Of a DNA stretch of 39,845 bases, positions 8,697 to 16,689 are shown one piece after another. This DNA comes from an uncultured Eubacteriales bacterium (GTDB lineage Bacteria > Bacillota > Clostridia > Oscillospirales > Oscillospiraceae), in contig URDK01000015.1 in the NCBI GenBank assembly GCA_900546485.1, positions 1 to 39,845 of the forward strand, in the 5' to 3' direction. Both the position numbers and the translations under genes were made by a program. The notes beneath the pieces were generated by a model that was not told the origin of the DNA, did no database searches, and saw nothing but the letters and a program-made list of their open reading frames with translations. Within the stretch, counting starts at the first letter, position 1. Every line of letters begins with the position of its first letter.

Positions 8697-9639
8697 GCAA
8701 CAGATACCCGTTTACCTTTTCACCGGCTTTCTCGAGGCCGGAAAGACGAAGTTCATACAGGAGACGCTTGAGGACAAGCGCTTCAACAACGGCGAGCCGA
8801 CGCTGCTGCTGGTCTGCGAGGAGGGCATCGAGGAGTTCGAGCCCGAGGAGTTCTCCGGCCACCGCGTGAAGCTCAAGGCCGTCGAGGAGGAGAGCGAACT
8901 CACGCCGGAGAACCTCACGGCCTGGCTCAAGGCCGCTGGCGCGGAGCGCGTCATGGTGGAGTACAACGGCATGTGGATGCTCGACTCGCTCTACGGCGCG
9001 TTGCCGGAAAACTGGCTCGTGGCGCAGGAATTCATGTTCGCGGACGCGGGCACCTTCCTCTCCTACAACGCCAACATGCGCCAGCTCTGCTACGACAAGA
9101 TGAAGAGCGCGGAGCTCATCGTGTTCAACCGCTTCAAGCCGGAGATGGACAAGATGGAGTTCCACAAGGTCGTGCGCGGCGCCTCCCGCCGGGCGGACAT
9201 CGCCTACGAGACAGAGGACGGAAAGGTCGCCTATGACGACATAGAGGACCCGCTGCCCTTCGACCTTGATGCGCCCATTGTCAACATTGAGGACCGCGAC
9301 TATGCGCTCTGGTACCGCGACGTGTCCGAGGAGCCGAAGAAATACGCGGGCAAGACCGTGCGCGTCAAGATGCGCTGCCTCAAGCGCAAGGGCATCCCTG
9401 CGGGCAGCGTCATCGCTGGCCGGCACATCATGACCTGCTGCGAGGCGGACATCCAGTTCTCGGCCTTCATCTGCGTCTGCGGCGATGCACCAGAGCCGGA
9501 GAATGATACCTGGGTCATTCTGACGGCGAAGATGGATTACAAGTTCCACCGCGCCTACGGCCGCCGCGGCCCGGTGATGACGGCTCTCTCCTGGGAGAAG
9601 GCCGAGGCGCCCGAGCAGCCCGTCGCCACTTTCTATTGA
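8689..9639 (+). CDS. CobW-like GTPase fused to a DUF1980-type (YcgQ-like) domain
   Basis: A 316-residue protein starting at TTG 8689, overlapping the previous gene, with AAGGAG 10 bases upstream. Residues 1-200 are a G3E GTPase with Walker A GFLEAGKT (12-19) but no CxCC motif. The C-terminal third (KYAGKTVRVK, then RHIMTCCEADIQFSAFICV, then W and a terminal PVATFY) resembles DUF1980/TIGR03943, the domain found in YcgQ proteins beside YraQ-type permeases. It carries its own Cys pair (CCEAD). It probably works with the His-rich partner in moving metal. The domain match was made by eye. Confidence 0.72.
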
Positions 9640-9654
9640 TCAAATAAAGCAAAA

Positions 9655-9690
9655 GACCCCGCGCCCTTGAGGCGCGGGGTCATTATTTTT
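9655..9690. terminator. Bidirectional terminator between CobW pair and phosphoesterase
   Basis: GACCCCGCGCC and GGCGCGGGGTC form an 11-bp stem with a 5-base loop. ATTATTTTT follows on the plus strand and a T-rich tract follows on the minus strand. Confidence 0.9.
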
Positions 9691-9693
9691 GAC

Positions 9694-10167
9694 TTATGGG
9701 TATATGTTGAGAATGCGCGCGGCTATGCGGCCGTCGTCTGAGACCTCGATAAGCGCGAAAGTGGGCTTGGCTCCGAGGCCGGAGCTGCCGGGGTTCACTA
9801 CGGTCATGCCGCCATAGTAATCCACACGTGCTATGTGCGTGTGTCCATAGAGCACCAGGCCGGCGCCGGAAAAGTGCGCGGCGTTCAAAAGACTATCCAT
9901 CCCGAGCTTGACAGAATAGCGGTGTCCGTGCGTCGCAAATACCTGCACGGGACCGGCAAAGAAGGTATCCGTGTCGGGTTCGCGCGAGGCAAAGTCGCAG
10001 TTGCCGGGGACGGCGTGGAGCGGAATGTCGGGGAACTCGCGCTCGAGCACAGCGCTGTCGCGGAGGTGGTCGCCCAGGTGGACGAGGACGTCGGGGTTCA
10101 CGCACCTGGCAGCGGCAGCCATGCCGGCGGTGGAGCCGTGGGTATCGGAAAAAACGGCGAGGATCAT
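9694..10167 (-). CDS. YfcE/MJ0936-type metallophosphoesterase
   Basis: A 157-residue calcineurin-like phosphoesterase. All metal-ligand motifs are present: SDTHG at the N-terminus, GDH, GNCD, THGH and GHTH. It is the short single-domain form, a Mn/Ni-dependent phosphodiesterase of uncertain natural substrate. The start is the ATG at 10167, which has GAGAGGTG 7 bases upstream and gives the canonical N-terminus MILAVFSDTHG. A longer reading to 10449 only runs antisense through the next gene. It is divergent from a small-protein operon. Confidence 0.85.
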   Translation of the reverse strand: MILAVFSDTHGSTAGMAAAARCVNPDVLVHLGDHLRDSAVLEREFPDIPLHAVPGNCDFASREPDTDTFFAGPVQVFATHGHRYSVKLGMDSLLNAAHFSGAGLVLYGHTHIARVDYYGGMTVVNPGSSGLGAKPTFALIEVSDDGRIAARILNIYP

Positions 10168-10195
10168 GTTTATGCACCTCTCGGTGAAATTTGAA

Positions 10196-10201
10196 TATAA
10201 T
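10196..10201 (+). promoter_or_regulatory. Possible -10 box of the small-protein operon
   Basis: TATAAT at 10196-10201 lies about 20 bases before a strong SD. No good -35 is visible at 17-18 bases, so either the promoter is weak or another sigma factor is used. Confidence 0.35.
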
Positions 10202-10222
10202 GCTTCAGAAGGGGTGAAAGGC

Positions 10223-10456
10223 ATGGACATCGAAAAGATCACCGGTGAGCTCGAAAAGAGCGGCAAGGCCGACAAACTCCGCGAGCTGGCCGATTCCGAG
10301 GACTGCCGTGCCCTCGGCGCGATGCTGGACGCCGCTGCAGTGGCCAAGGCCGTATCGAGCGGAGACAGCAACGCGATAAGCGGCATATTGCGCCAGGTGC
10401 TGAGCACCGAGGAGGGCAAGCGCATGGCGCGCAAGATAAACGAAGCCATGAAGTGA
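10223..10456 (+). CDS. Unrecognised small helical protein, 77 aa
   Basis: I do not recognise a named family. The sequence is hydrophilic and helix-prone with an acidic N-terminal half (MDIEKITGELEKSGKADKLREL) and ends in a basic helix, with the phrase ILRQVLSTEEGKRMARKI near the C-terminus. No signal peptide or membrane segment. ATG at 10223 follows AAGGGGTGA. It is first in a three-gene operon of small proteins; 16 bases separate it from the next gene. A role as a component of a complex with the other two is possible but unproven. Confidence 0.7.
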   Translation: MDIEKITGELEKSGKADKLRELADSEDCRALGAMLDAAAVAKAVSSGDSNAISGILRQVLSTEEGKRMARKINEAMK

Positions 10457-10472
10457 CAGGAGGTGGCCCGCC

Positions 10473-10811
10473 TTGGACGACTTTGGGGATAAGCTGAACG
10501 CCATACTCAACGACCCCGCCGCGCTCTCGCGCATCGGCGAGCTTGCAAAGTCCGTCATGGGCGGGGAGTCGGAGAAGCATGAAGGCTCGGAACAGGAAAT
10601 TGATCCCGGCCTCATAAAAAGGGTCATGGGTCTGCTGAAGCGCAACGGTGTCAAAAGCGAGGAACGCGCGCTGCTGGAGGCCATGAAGCCTTTTCTCTCC
10701 GAGCGCAGGCGCGAGAAGATGGATAAGGCCATGAAGCTCGCGCGGCTTGCCGGTCTCGCGGGAATTGCGGCGGCTGAGTTCGGGCTTGGGGAGGGAGACG
10801 GCGATGTATAA
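10473..10811 (+). CDS. Unrecognised small helical protein, 112 aa
   Basis: The TTG start at 10473 has a near-perfect AGGAGGTGG upstream. The N-terminus (FGDKLNAILNDPAALSRIGELAKSVMGG) resembles repeated helical phrases seen in uncharacterised clostridial proteins. The middle is charged (SEKHEGSEQEIDPG) and the C-terminal half is an amphipathic helix rich in Arg/Lys, then an Ala/Gly-rich end. No signal peptide. Its stop overlaps the start of the third gene by 8 bases. Function unknown. Confidence 0.7.
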   Translation: MDDFGDKLNAILNDPAALSRIGELAKSVMGGESEKHEGSEQEIDPGLIKRVMGLLKRNGVKSEERALLEAMKPFLSERRREKMDKAMKLARLAGLAGIAAAEFGLGEGDGDV

Positions 10812-11187
10812 CCGCTATGACGGCAACACCGGCCGCTTTGTACGTATGCCGGAGCCGGAGGTGCCGGAGCGCAGCGCACTGCGCCGGCCGCCTCCGCCCC
10901 AGCCGCACCGCGAGGCGCCGCCGCGCAGAGAGGAGCACCCTCCGCGCCGAAACGAATCCGGGCCGCCTCCCGCAAGGAGAGACGGCCCGTACGCGCCGCG
11001 CCGCGGCCCTGGAGGCCAGGACGCCTTAGGCGGACTGCTCCAGGGCGTCACCGACGCCCTGGGCGGCATCTTTCGCGGAGGCCTCGAGACCGAGGACCTG
11101 CTGCTCATGCTGATCCTCTATCTCATGTACCGCGAGAGCGGAGACAAGGAGCTGCTGATAGTCCTCGGCGCAATGCTCCTGCTCTGA
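10804..11187 (+). CDS. Unrecognised protein with Pro/Arg-rich N-terminus and hydrophobic C-terminus, 127 aa
   Basis: ATG at 10804 follows GGGAGGGAG and overlaps the previous stop. Residues 1-75 are low-complexity and disordered, rich in Pro, Arg, Glu and Gly (RRPPPPQPHREAPPRREE). A short Gly/Leu segment (DALGGLLQGVTDALGGIF) leads to a strongly hydrophobic C-terminus LLLMLILYLMYRESGDKELL plus a Leu-rich end, which could form one or two membrane or buried helices. The codon context is normal. Third gene of the small-protein operon; it converges on the next gene with only 3 bases between stops. Function unknown. Confidence 0.65.
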   Translation: MYNRYDGNTGRFVRMPEPEVPERSALRRPPPPQPHREAPPRREEHPPRRNESGPPPARRDGPYAPRRGPGGQDALGGLLQGVTDALGGIFRGGLETEDLLLMLILYLMYRESGDKELLIVLGAMLLL

Positions 11188-11190
11188 GAA

Positions 11191-11937
11191 TCAGCCTGCG
11201 GCCTCGGGAGAGGGCGATGGAGAGGGCAGGGCGAACACTTCCTCACCCGGCGTGCTGAGATCCGGAGTGGAGGAGGACATCTGGTAAACAAGGTCTTCGC
11301 CGTCGTAGACGCGCGCTCCCATCAGAAGGCCCGTGGAGACGGAGATATACACGCAGCTCTTATAGCCGAACTCGCCGGAGACGTATTCTACATAGATGCA
11401 CGACTCGCCGCCGAAGAGCTCGTAGCTCGCATTGAGAATGGAGGCGGAGGGCAGCTCGAGCAGCTCATCATAGCTTATGCAGCGCAGCCACTCGTCTGCC
11501 TCGGTGCCGTCCACCTTATCAGAAGTGAAGACCTCGGTGGAATAGTCGTACCAGATGTACAGCGCGCCTTCGCTTATGAGAATGTTGCGGATATAATCGT
11601 CCCGCTCGACACGGATAAGCGTGCGCCCGTGGTCCTCCCATACCTTGAGCTCGGTGCTGCTGCTTCCACCATCCCAGAAATCTTCCACCGTCACAGTGCG
11701 GGAATAGCTGTCCGCGCGCGTGAGCATGGAGACGACGGCCTGCACGGTGTCCGGCGTCAGGGATACGACATTGGCCTCGTCCCCGCCGGTGCCGGAGGCA
11801 CTGTCCGTCGGCTCAGCCGTGGGCAGCTCCACCGGCGGCGTCTCCACGCCCTGTTTCATGCCGAAAAGCGCATAGAGTATTACCACCAGGGTGAGGACGA
11901 TGAGCAATATTATGATGAACCTGGACCTCTTGCTCAT
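11191..11937 (-). CDS. N-terminally anchored extracytoplasmic protein, unknown function
   Basis: A 248-residue protein with a short basic N-terminus, one membrane helix (FIIILLIVLTLVVILYALF, about 7-25), a Pro/Thr/Ser-rich spacer, and an outer domain rich in Trp, Tyr and acidic residues, ending in a PSPSPSPEAAG tail. The alternating strands in the domain (VWEDHGRTLIRVE, ALYIWYDYSTEVF, SCIYVEYVSGEF) are reminiscent of LolA/LppX-like barrel folds, but I cannot confirm this. Its ATG overlaps the stop of the UDP-GlcNAc 2-epimerase gene by four bases (ATGA), so it is translationally coupled to wall-polymer genes and may act at the envelope. Confidence 0.7.
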   Translation of the reverse strand: MSKRSRFIIILLIVLTLVVILYALFGMKQGVETPPVELPTAEPTDSASGTGGDEANVVSLTPDTVQAVVSMLTRADSYSRTVTVEDFWDGGSSSTELKVWEDHGRTLIRVERDDYIRNILISEGALYIWYDYSTEVFTSDKVDGTEADEWLRCISYDELLELPSASILNASYELFGGESCIYVEYVSGEFGYKSCVYISVSTGLLMGARVYDGEDLVYQMSSSTPDLSTPGEEVFALPSPSPSPEAAG

Positions 11938-13082
11938 TGCGGTTCAAACTCCTCTGGCCTACGCTCGGACAGACCGAAGGCGTAGCATATCGCGTCCGCT
12001 ATCCTGGGACAGGCCCTGCCGTCGCCATAAGGATTAACGGCGTGGGCCATTCTGTCGTAGGCGGCCTTGTCTGTGAGCAGCTCCGCCGTCAGTTTTTCAA
12101 TGTTCTCACGCTCAGTGCCTGCGAGCGCCACAGTACCCGCGTCAACGGCCTCGGGCCGCTCCGTCTCGCGCCGGAGCACCAACACGGGCTTGCCCAGCGC
12201 CGGGGCCTCCTCCTGGAGCCCGCCGGAGTCGGTCATCACCATGTAGCTTTTGGCCATGAGCCTGTGCATGTCCACGGCGTCCAGCGGCTCAATGAGCTTG
12301 ATATTGGGTACGCCCGAGAGCAGCTCGCCCGCAGCCTCGCGTACGACGGGACTAAGGTGGACGGGATAGACGAATATGACGTCCGGAAAGCGCAGCGCCG
12401 TGTTCCTCACGGCCTCGAAGATATTCCGCATAGGCTTTCCGTAATTCTCGCGGCGGTGACAGGTGAGGGTCACGACGCGGTGGTTTACATAATCAATCTC
12501 AGAAAGCTCCGGTCTGGAGAAGCCCTCGCCGGAGGCGGTGTAGCGCAATGCGTCTATGACCGTGTTGCCGGTTATCCAGATGCTCCCCTCAATGTTTTCA
12601 CGCCGGAGATTCTCGGCGTTGCGTTTCGTGGGGGCGAAGTGGAAGGAGGAGATCTGCCCGGTGAGGCGGCGGTTCATCTCCTCGGGCCAGGGGCTCCAGC
12701 GGTCGTAAGTGCGCAGGCCAGCCTCGACGTGGCCGACGGGTATGCGCGCGTAGAAGGCCGCGAGCGCGGCGGCAAAGGTCGTGGTCGTGTCCCCGTGAAC
12801 GAGGACGAGCCCCGGCTTCTCCTGCTCGTACACCGGGCCGAGGCCCTCCAGCACGCGGGAGGTTATGTCCGCCAGGGTCTGGCCGCTTTTCATGATGTTT
12901 AGGTCGTACTCCGGCTTGATGCCGAACTCGCCAAGCACGGAATCGAGCATCTCGCGGTGCTGGGCGGTGACGCAGACGACGCTCTCGAGCTCACTCCTGC
13001 GCTGGAGCTCGAGGACCAGCGGGGCCATCTTTATAGCCTCCGGCCTCGTGCCGAAGACGGACATTACTTTAAGCTTTGCCAT
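11934..13082 (-). CDS. wecB: UDP-N-acetylglucosamine 2-epimerase (non-hydrolysing)
   Basis: A 382-residue cytoplasmic enzyme interconverting UDP-GlcNAc and UDP-ManNAc. Visible signatures are GTRPEAIKMAP at 11-21, HREML, HVEAGLRT, PEEMNRRL, CHRREN and TDSGGLQEEAP. ATG at 13082 (MAKLKVMSVFGTRPE) has GGAGG 6 bases upstream and overlaps the end of the TagO-like gene by 14 bases; an upstream start within that gene is less likely. Coupled on both sides, it should feed ManNAc into a teichoic-acid-like or secondary wall polymer. B. subtilis calls the orthologue mnaA. Confidence 0.93.
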   Translation of the reverse strand: MAKLKVMSVFGTRPEAIKMAPLVLELQRRSELESVVCVTAQHREMLDSVLGEFGIKPEYDLNIMKSGQTLADITSRVLEGLGPVYEQEKPGLVLVHGDTTTTFAAALAAFYARIPVGHVEAGLRTYDRWSPWPEEMNRRLTGQISSFHFAPTKRNAENLRRENIEGSIWITGNTVIDALRYTASGEGFSRPELSEIDYVNHRVVTLTCHRRENYGKPMRNIFEAVRNTALRFPDVIFVYPVHLSPVVREAAGELLSGVPNIKLIEPLDAVDMHRLMAKSYMVMTDSGGLQEEAPALGKPVLVLRRETERPEAVDAGTVALAGTERENIEKLTAELLTDKAAYDRMAHAVNPYGDGRACPRIADAICYAFGLSERRPEEFEPQ

Positions 13083-14178
13083 CCTTGTCCTCCAGTGGTT
13101 CACAGGTGGTGGGGTCGACGGGCGGGTGGTATTTGTGGCCCTTGAGCGTCCTCTGAATGAAGATGCCCACAGCGACGGCGGAGGCGGCGGCTATGACGAC
13201 GAGGTAGAGCCGCACGGTGCCGCTGGTGGCCAGCACGACGGCGCAGAGGCCGAGTATGGCAGAGATGGAGTAGAGTATAGCCACGGCCTGCTTCTGCGAG
13301 AGGCCCATGTCTATGAGTCTGTGGTGCAGGTGGCCGCGGTCGGGGTGCATGGGGCTCTGGCCGCGGAGCAGCCTGCGGAAGAAGGCGCAGGTGGTGTCGA
13401 ATAGCGGCAGGAAGAGCGCGAGTATGGGCACAATGAAGGTGACAACGGCGTAGAACTTGAACATGCCCACGACGGACACCGTGGAGAGCACATAGCCGAG
13501 CAGCAGCGCGCCGGTGTCGCCCATGAATATCTTGGCGGGATTGAAGTTGTAGGGCATGAAGCCGATGCAGGCGCCCATGAGCGCCGCGAGTATCACGGCG
13601 ACATTGCCCTCTGCCACGAGCAGTGCCACGACGAACATTGTCACGGACGAGATGGTGGAGACGCCGACGGCGAGGCCGTCCAGCCCGTCGATGAGGTTGA
13701 CGGAGTTGGTGATGCCGACTATCCAGAGAATAGTCACGGGCACGGCGAGCACGCCGAGAATGAGCGCCTCGTTCTCGCTGAAGATGTTGGGGTTCATCAG
13801 TACCTCGATGACGACTCCGTGCGCCACGGCTACGATGGCGGCGATTATCTGGATGACGAGCTTTATCCAGGCCCGGAGCGAAATGATGTCGTCAATCGCG
13901 CCGCAGGCGACGATGAGGACTGCGCCGAGCAGTATGCCGCGCACCTGGCGAGTGATATCCGCAAAGAGCACTACGCTGAGAATGAAGCCGAGGAAGATCG
14001 CGAGACCGCCCATGCGGGGAATGGGGTGGTCATGGACGCGGCGGGCGTCCTTGGGCACGTCCATGGCGCCGACCTTCTGCGCGAAGGTCTTGACTATGGG
14101 CGTTGAGGCAAAGCTGACTGCAAAGCCGACGGCTATGGCTAAGAGCGCGCGAAGCCACAGCTCTGTGTTGAGGAACAT
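13069..14178 (-). CDS. Undecaprenyl-phosphate GlcNAc-1-phosphate transferase (TagO/WecA family)
   Basis: A 369-residue polytopic membrane enzyme with about 11 hydrophobic segments. It starts wall-polymer synthesis by moving a GlcNAc-1-phosphate onto the lipid carrier. Family motifs: DDIISLRAWIKL (loop with the catalytic Asp pair), NLIDGLDGLA, NFNPAKIFMGDTGALLLG and the C-terminal HPDRGHLHHRL. ATG at 14178 follows CAGGAGTG. It is placed directly before UDP-GlcNAc 2-epimerase, matching tagO-mnaA logic. Sugar preference (GlcNAc versus another N-acetyl-hexosamine) cannot be proven from sequence. Confidence 0.92.
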   Translation of the reverse strand: MFLNTELWLRALLAIAVGFAVSFASTPIVKTFAQKVGAMDVPKDARRVHDHPIPRMGGLAIFLGFILSVVLFADITRQVRGILLGAVLIVACGAIDDIISLRAWIKLVIQIIAAIVAVAHGVVIEVLMNPNIFSENEALILGVLAVPVTILWIVGITNSVNLIDGLDGLAVGVSTISSVTMFVVALLVAEGNVAVILAALMGACIGFMPYNFNPAKIFMGDTGALLLGYVLSTVSVVGMFKFYAVVTFIVPILALFLPLFDTTCAFFRRLLRGQSPMHPDRGHLHHRLIDMGLSQKQAVAILYSISAILGLCAVVLATSGTVRLYLVVIAAASAVAVGIFIQRTLKGHKYHPPVDPTTCEPLEDKDGKA

Positions 14179-14196
14179 AGCTCACACTCCTGAATT

Positions 14197-14228
14197 CCGC
14201 CGCGCCGGATGCGCATCCGGCGCGGCGG
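14197..14228. promoter_or_regulatory. Perfect 32-bp GC-rich palindrome between trpS and the TagO-like gene
   Basis: Two 16-base arms (CCGCCGCGCCGGATGC and its complement) meet with no loop. On the minus strand it lies between the trpS stop and the SD of the TagO-like gene. No T-run follows, so it is not a classical terminator. It could slow transcription, protect an mRNA end or act as an attenuator. Confidence 0.55.
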
Positions 14229-14260
14229 AGACATTGTGTAGTATAAAGCGGCCCGCGCTC

Positions 14261-15268
14261 TCAGCGCGCGATGAAGCCGAGCTTTTTATAGACCTTGCGC
14301 AGGGTCTTGCCGGAGGCAGCGGCAGCCTTCTCGGCGCCCATGCGGTAAACGCTCTCGAGGTAGGCCTTGTCGGCGAGCATGCGCGTGGCTTCCTCGCGGA
14401 TGGGGCGCAGCTGCTCCACAACGGCCTCGCCGACGGCGGTCTTGAAAGCGCCGTAGCCCTTGCCGAGGAAGTCCTTTTCTATTTCGTCGAAGCTCTTTCC
14501 CGTAGCGCAGGAATAGATCTGCATGAGGTTCGCGACGCCCGGCTTTTCGGCGGGGTCATAGCGCACGCAGTTCTCGGAGGTATCGGAATCCGTGACGGCG
14601 CGCTTGAACTTGCGCATGATGTCCTCGGGCTTCTCCATGAGGTGGACGCAGCCGTTGGGGTCCTTGTCGGACTTGGACATCTTGCTGGTGGGGTCTGTGA
14701 GGCTCATGATGCGGGCGCCCACACGCGGGATATAGGCCTGGGGCACGGTGAAAACGTCGCCGTAGATGTTGTTGAAACGGATGGCCACGTCCCGGCAAAG
14801 CTCGACGTGCTGCTTCTGGTCGTCCCCGACAGGGACGAAGTCCGCCTGATAGAGCAGTATGTCCGCCGCCATGAGGGCAGGGTAGGTGAACAGACCGCCG
14901 TTGATGTTATCGGCGTGCTTTGCGCTCTTGTCCTTGAACTGCGTCATGCGGGAGAGCTCCCCGAACATGGTGAAGCAGTTGAGCACCCAGCCGAGCTCGG
15001 CGTGCGCAGGCACATGGCTCTGCACAAAGAGCGTGACCTTGTGCGGGTCAAGGCCGCAGGCGATGTACTGCGCGAGCTGCTCCAGTGTGCGGCGGCGCAG
15101 ATCGGCAGGTACCTGGCGCACGGTTATGGCGTGCATGTCCACTATGCAGTAATAGGCGTTGTAGTCGTCGATCATATCCACCCAGTTCCGGATGGCGCCC
15201 ATGTAGGAGCCGAGCGTCAGGTCACCGGAGGGCTGGATGCCCGAGAACATGGTTTTTCTTTCATCCAT
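14261..15268 (-). CDS. trpS: Tryptophanyl-tRNA synthetase
   Basis: A 335-residue class Ic synthetase that charges tRNA-Trp. The HIGH-equivalent is in PSGDLTLGSYMG (13-24) and KMSKS is at about 195-199. GDDQKQHVELCRD, typical of TrpRS, is also present. Length is normal. ATG at 15268 follows AGAGG. It is preceded by an aminotransferase gene after 51 bases and followed by wall-polymer genes. No T-box leader is present, unlike many Firmicute trpS genes, so it may be transcribed from the aminotransferase promoter. Confidence 0.95.
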   Translation of the reverse strand: MDERKTMFSGIQPSGDLTLGSYMGAIRNWVDMIDDYNAYYCIVDMHAITVRQVPADLRRRTLEQLAQYIACGLDPHKVTLFVQSHVPAHAELGWVLNCFTMFGELSRMTQFKDKSAKHADNINGGLFTYPALMAADILLYQADFVPVGDDQKQHVELCRDVAIRFNNIYGDVFTVPQAYIPRVGARIMSLTDPTSKMSKSDKDPNGCVHLMEKPEDIMRKFKRAVTDSDTSENCVRYDPAEKPGVANLMQIYSCATGKSFDEIEKDFLGKGYGAFKTAVGEAVVEQLRPIREEATRMLADKAYLESVYRMGAEKAAAASGKTLRKVYKKLGFIAR

Positions 15269-15319
15269 TGAAAAGACCTCTGATCCTTGTAGTGTGGACG
15301 CGCGAAATGCGCGCCTTGC

Positions 15320-16513
15320 TTATTTCTTGATGCCGCAGTCCACGGCCAGCTTTTCAAAGGCGGTAAGACTGCGCTTTATCATGTCGGGGCTCACACAGTA
15401 GGCGAGCCGGACGTAGCCGGGCGCGCCGAAGGAGGCTCCGGGCACGAGCAGAATGTTGTAGCTCTTGGCCTTGGCGACGAATTCTTCTTCCGGCAGAGGC
15501 GTCTTGACCCAGAGGTAGAACGCGCCGGCGGGGTAGGCGCACTCGTAGCCGAGCTCATGCAGGCCGTTATAGAGCAGCTTGCGGTTTACATCGTAGCCGT
15601 CAATATCGGTATCGGCGTCCACGCAGCGGGCGACGGCCAGCTGCATGAGGCTGGGCGCGTTGACAAAGCCGAGCATGCGGTTCGCGACGACGGCGGCGTC
15701 GAAGATGAGCTGCCCGTCGGCGATATCGGAGGGAATGACGAGATAGCCGATGCGCTCGCCGGGGAGGGAGAGCGACTTCGACCATGAGTAGCCGACGATG
15801 GTGTTTTTGCAGCAGCTGGGCAGCCAGGGCACCACGGCGCCGTCATAGGCCAGCTCGCGGTAGGGCTCGTCAGAGATGAGGTATATAACTGTACCGAACT
15901 CGCGGCCCTTGGCCTCAAGCAGTGCGCCGAGCTTTTCGAGCATGTCGGCGGGGTAGATGACGCCTGTGGGGTTGTTGGGGTTATTGAGTATCATGGCCTT
16001 GGTCTTCGGCGTAATGGCCGCGCCGATGGCGTCAAGGTCGGGCATGAAGCCCTCTTCGGCCGCTGCGGGGACGACCACTACCTTGGCGTCCGCATTGCCG
16101 ATGTAGTTGTTGTACTCGAAGAAGTACGGGGATATGACGATGACCTCGTCTCCGGGGTTGCAGAGCACGCGGAGGATGACGTTCAGCCCGCCGGCGGCGC
16201 CGACGGTCATGATGATGTTGCCGGCGTTGTAATCTGTGCCGAAGCGGCGGTTGAGCGACTTGGCGACGGCCTCGCGCACCTCAGGGAAACCGGCATTGGC
16301 CGGGTAGCCGTGAACGCTCATGGGGTCGCCGTTTGTCATGATGTCGATTATGGCGTCTTTCACGCAGTCGGGGGGAGGGAAGGAGGGATTGCCTATGGAA
16401 AAGTCAAAGACGTTTTCGGCTCCGAACTGATCGGCGAGGCGCTTGCCCTCTTCGAACATGGCGCGGATGGCGCTGCCGCCGGAGGCAAGTTGTATCATTC
16501 TTTCAGATATCAT
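15320..16513 (-). CDS. Class I/II PLP-dependent aminotransferase
   Basis: A 397-residue fold-type I aminotransferase. The PLP lysine is in YSWSKSLSLPGERIGY (Lys246). ILNNPNNPTG (about 175-184) and DEPY (215-218) complete the cofactor site. ATG at 16513 follows GGAGGAAG at good spacing and removes an unsupported 16-residue upstream extension. Aspartate-type or broad amino-acid specificity is likely, but the substrate cannot be read. First gene of the minus-strand unit that continues into trpS. A palindrome (16540-16556) lies in its leader. Confidence 0.88.
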   Translation of the reverse strand: MISERMIQLASGGSAIRAMFEEGKRLADQFGAENVFDFSIGNPSFPPPDCVKDAIIDIMTNGDPMSVHGYPANAGFPEVREAVAKSLNRRFGTDYNAGNIIMTVGAAGGLNVILRVLCNPGDEVIVISPYFFEYNNYIGNADAKVVVVPAAAEEGFMPDLDAIGAAITPKTKAMILNNPNNPTGVIYPADMLEKLGALLEAKGREFGTVIYLISDEPYRELAYDGAVVPWLPSCCKNTIVGYSWSKSLSLPGERIGYLVIPSDIADGQLIFDAAVVANRMLGFVNAPSLMQLAVARCVDADTDIDGYDVNRKLLYNGLHELGYECAYPAGAFYLWVKTPLPEEEFVAKAKSYNILLVPGASFGAPGYVRLAYCVSPDMIKRSLTAFEKLAVDCGIKK

Positions 16514-16539
16514 GTCTCTTCCTCCATTTCTCAAAATTA

Positions 16540-16556
16540 CGTTCCGCGTCGGAACG
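16540..16556. promoter_or_regulatory. Palindrome in the aminotransferase leader
   Basis: CGTTCCG-CGT-CGGAACG, a perfect 7+3+7 dyad, lies just downstream of the inferred transcription start (near 16565) and before the SD. Candidate repressor site or leader hairpin; the regulator is unknown. Confidence 0.5.
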
Positions 16557-16571
16557 CCCATATCCGAGGGT

Positions 16572-16600
16572 ATTTTAGCACAATTTTCTTTTCAATACAA
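16572..16600 (-). promoter_or_regulatory. Promoter of the aminotransferase-trpS unit
   Basis: Minus strand: TTGTAT (16600-16595), 17 bases, TAAAAT (16577-16572). Confidence 0.6.
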
Positions 16601-16619
16601 TAGCTTTCCCCCTCTGCCC

Positions 16620-16648
16620 TTGACAAAGACGGAGCTATAAAATAAGAT
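16620..16648 (+). promoter_or_regulatory. gltX promoter
   Basis: TTGACA (16620-16625), 17 bases, TAAGAT (16643-16648), about 40 bases ahead of the gltX start. Confidence 0.7.
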
Positions 16649-16689
16649 AAAAGGGTTTTCCGGATAAAATATGTACGGAGGCTGTTGAA

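Noticed and set aside
15269..15319. T-box or trp leader upstream of trpS
   Set aside because: Only 51 bases with a small CGCGC/GCGCG stem; no T-box sequence or specifier.
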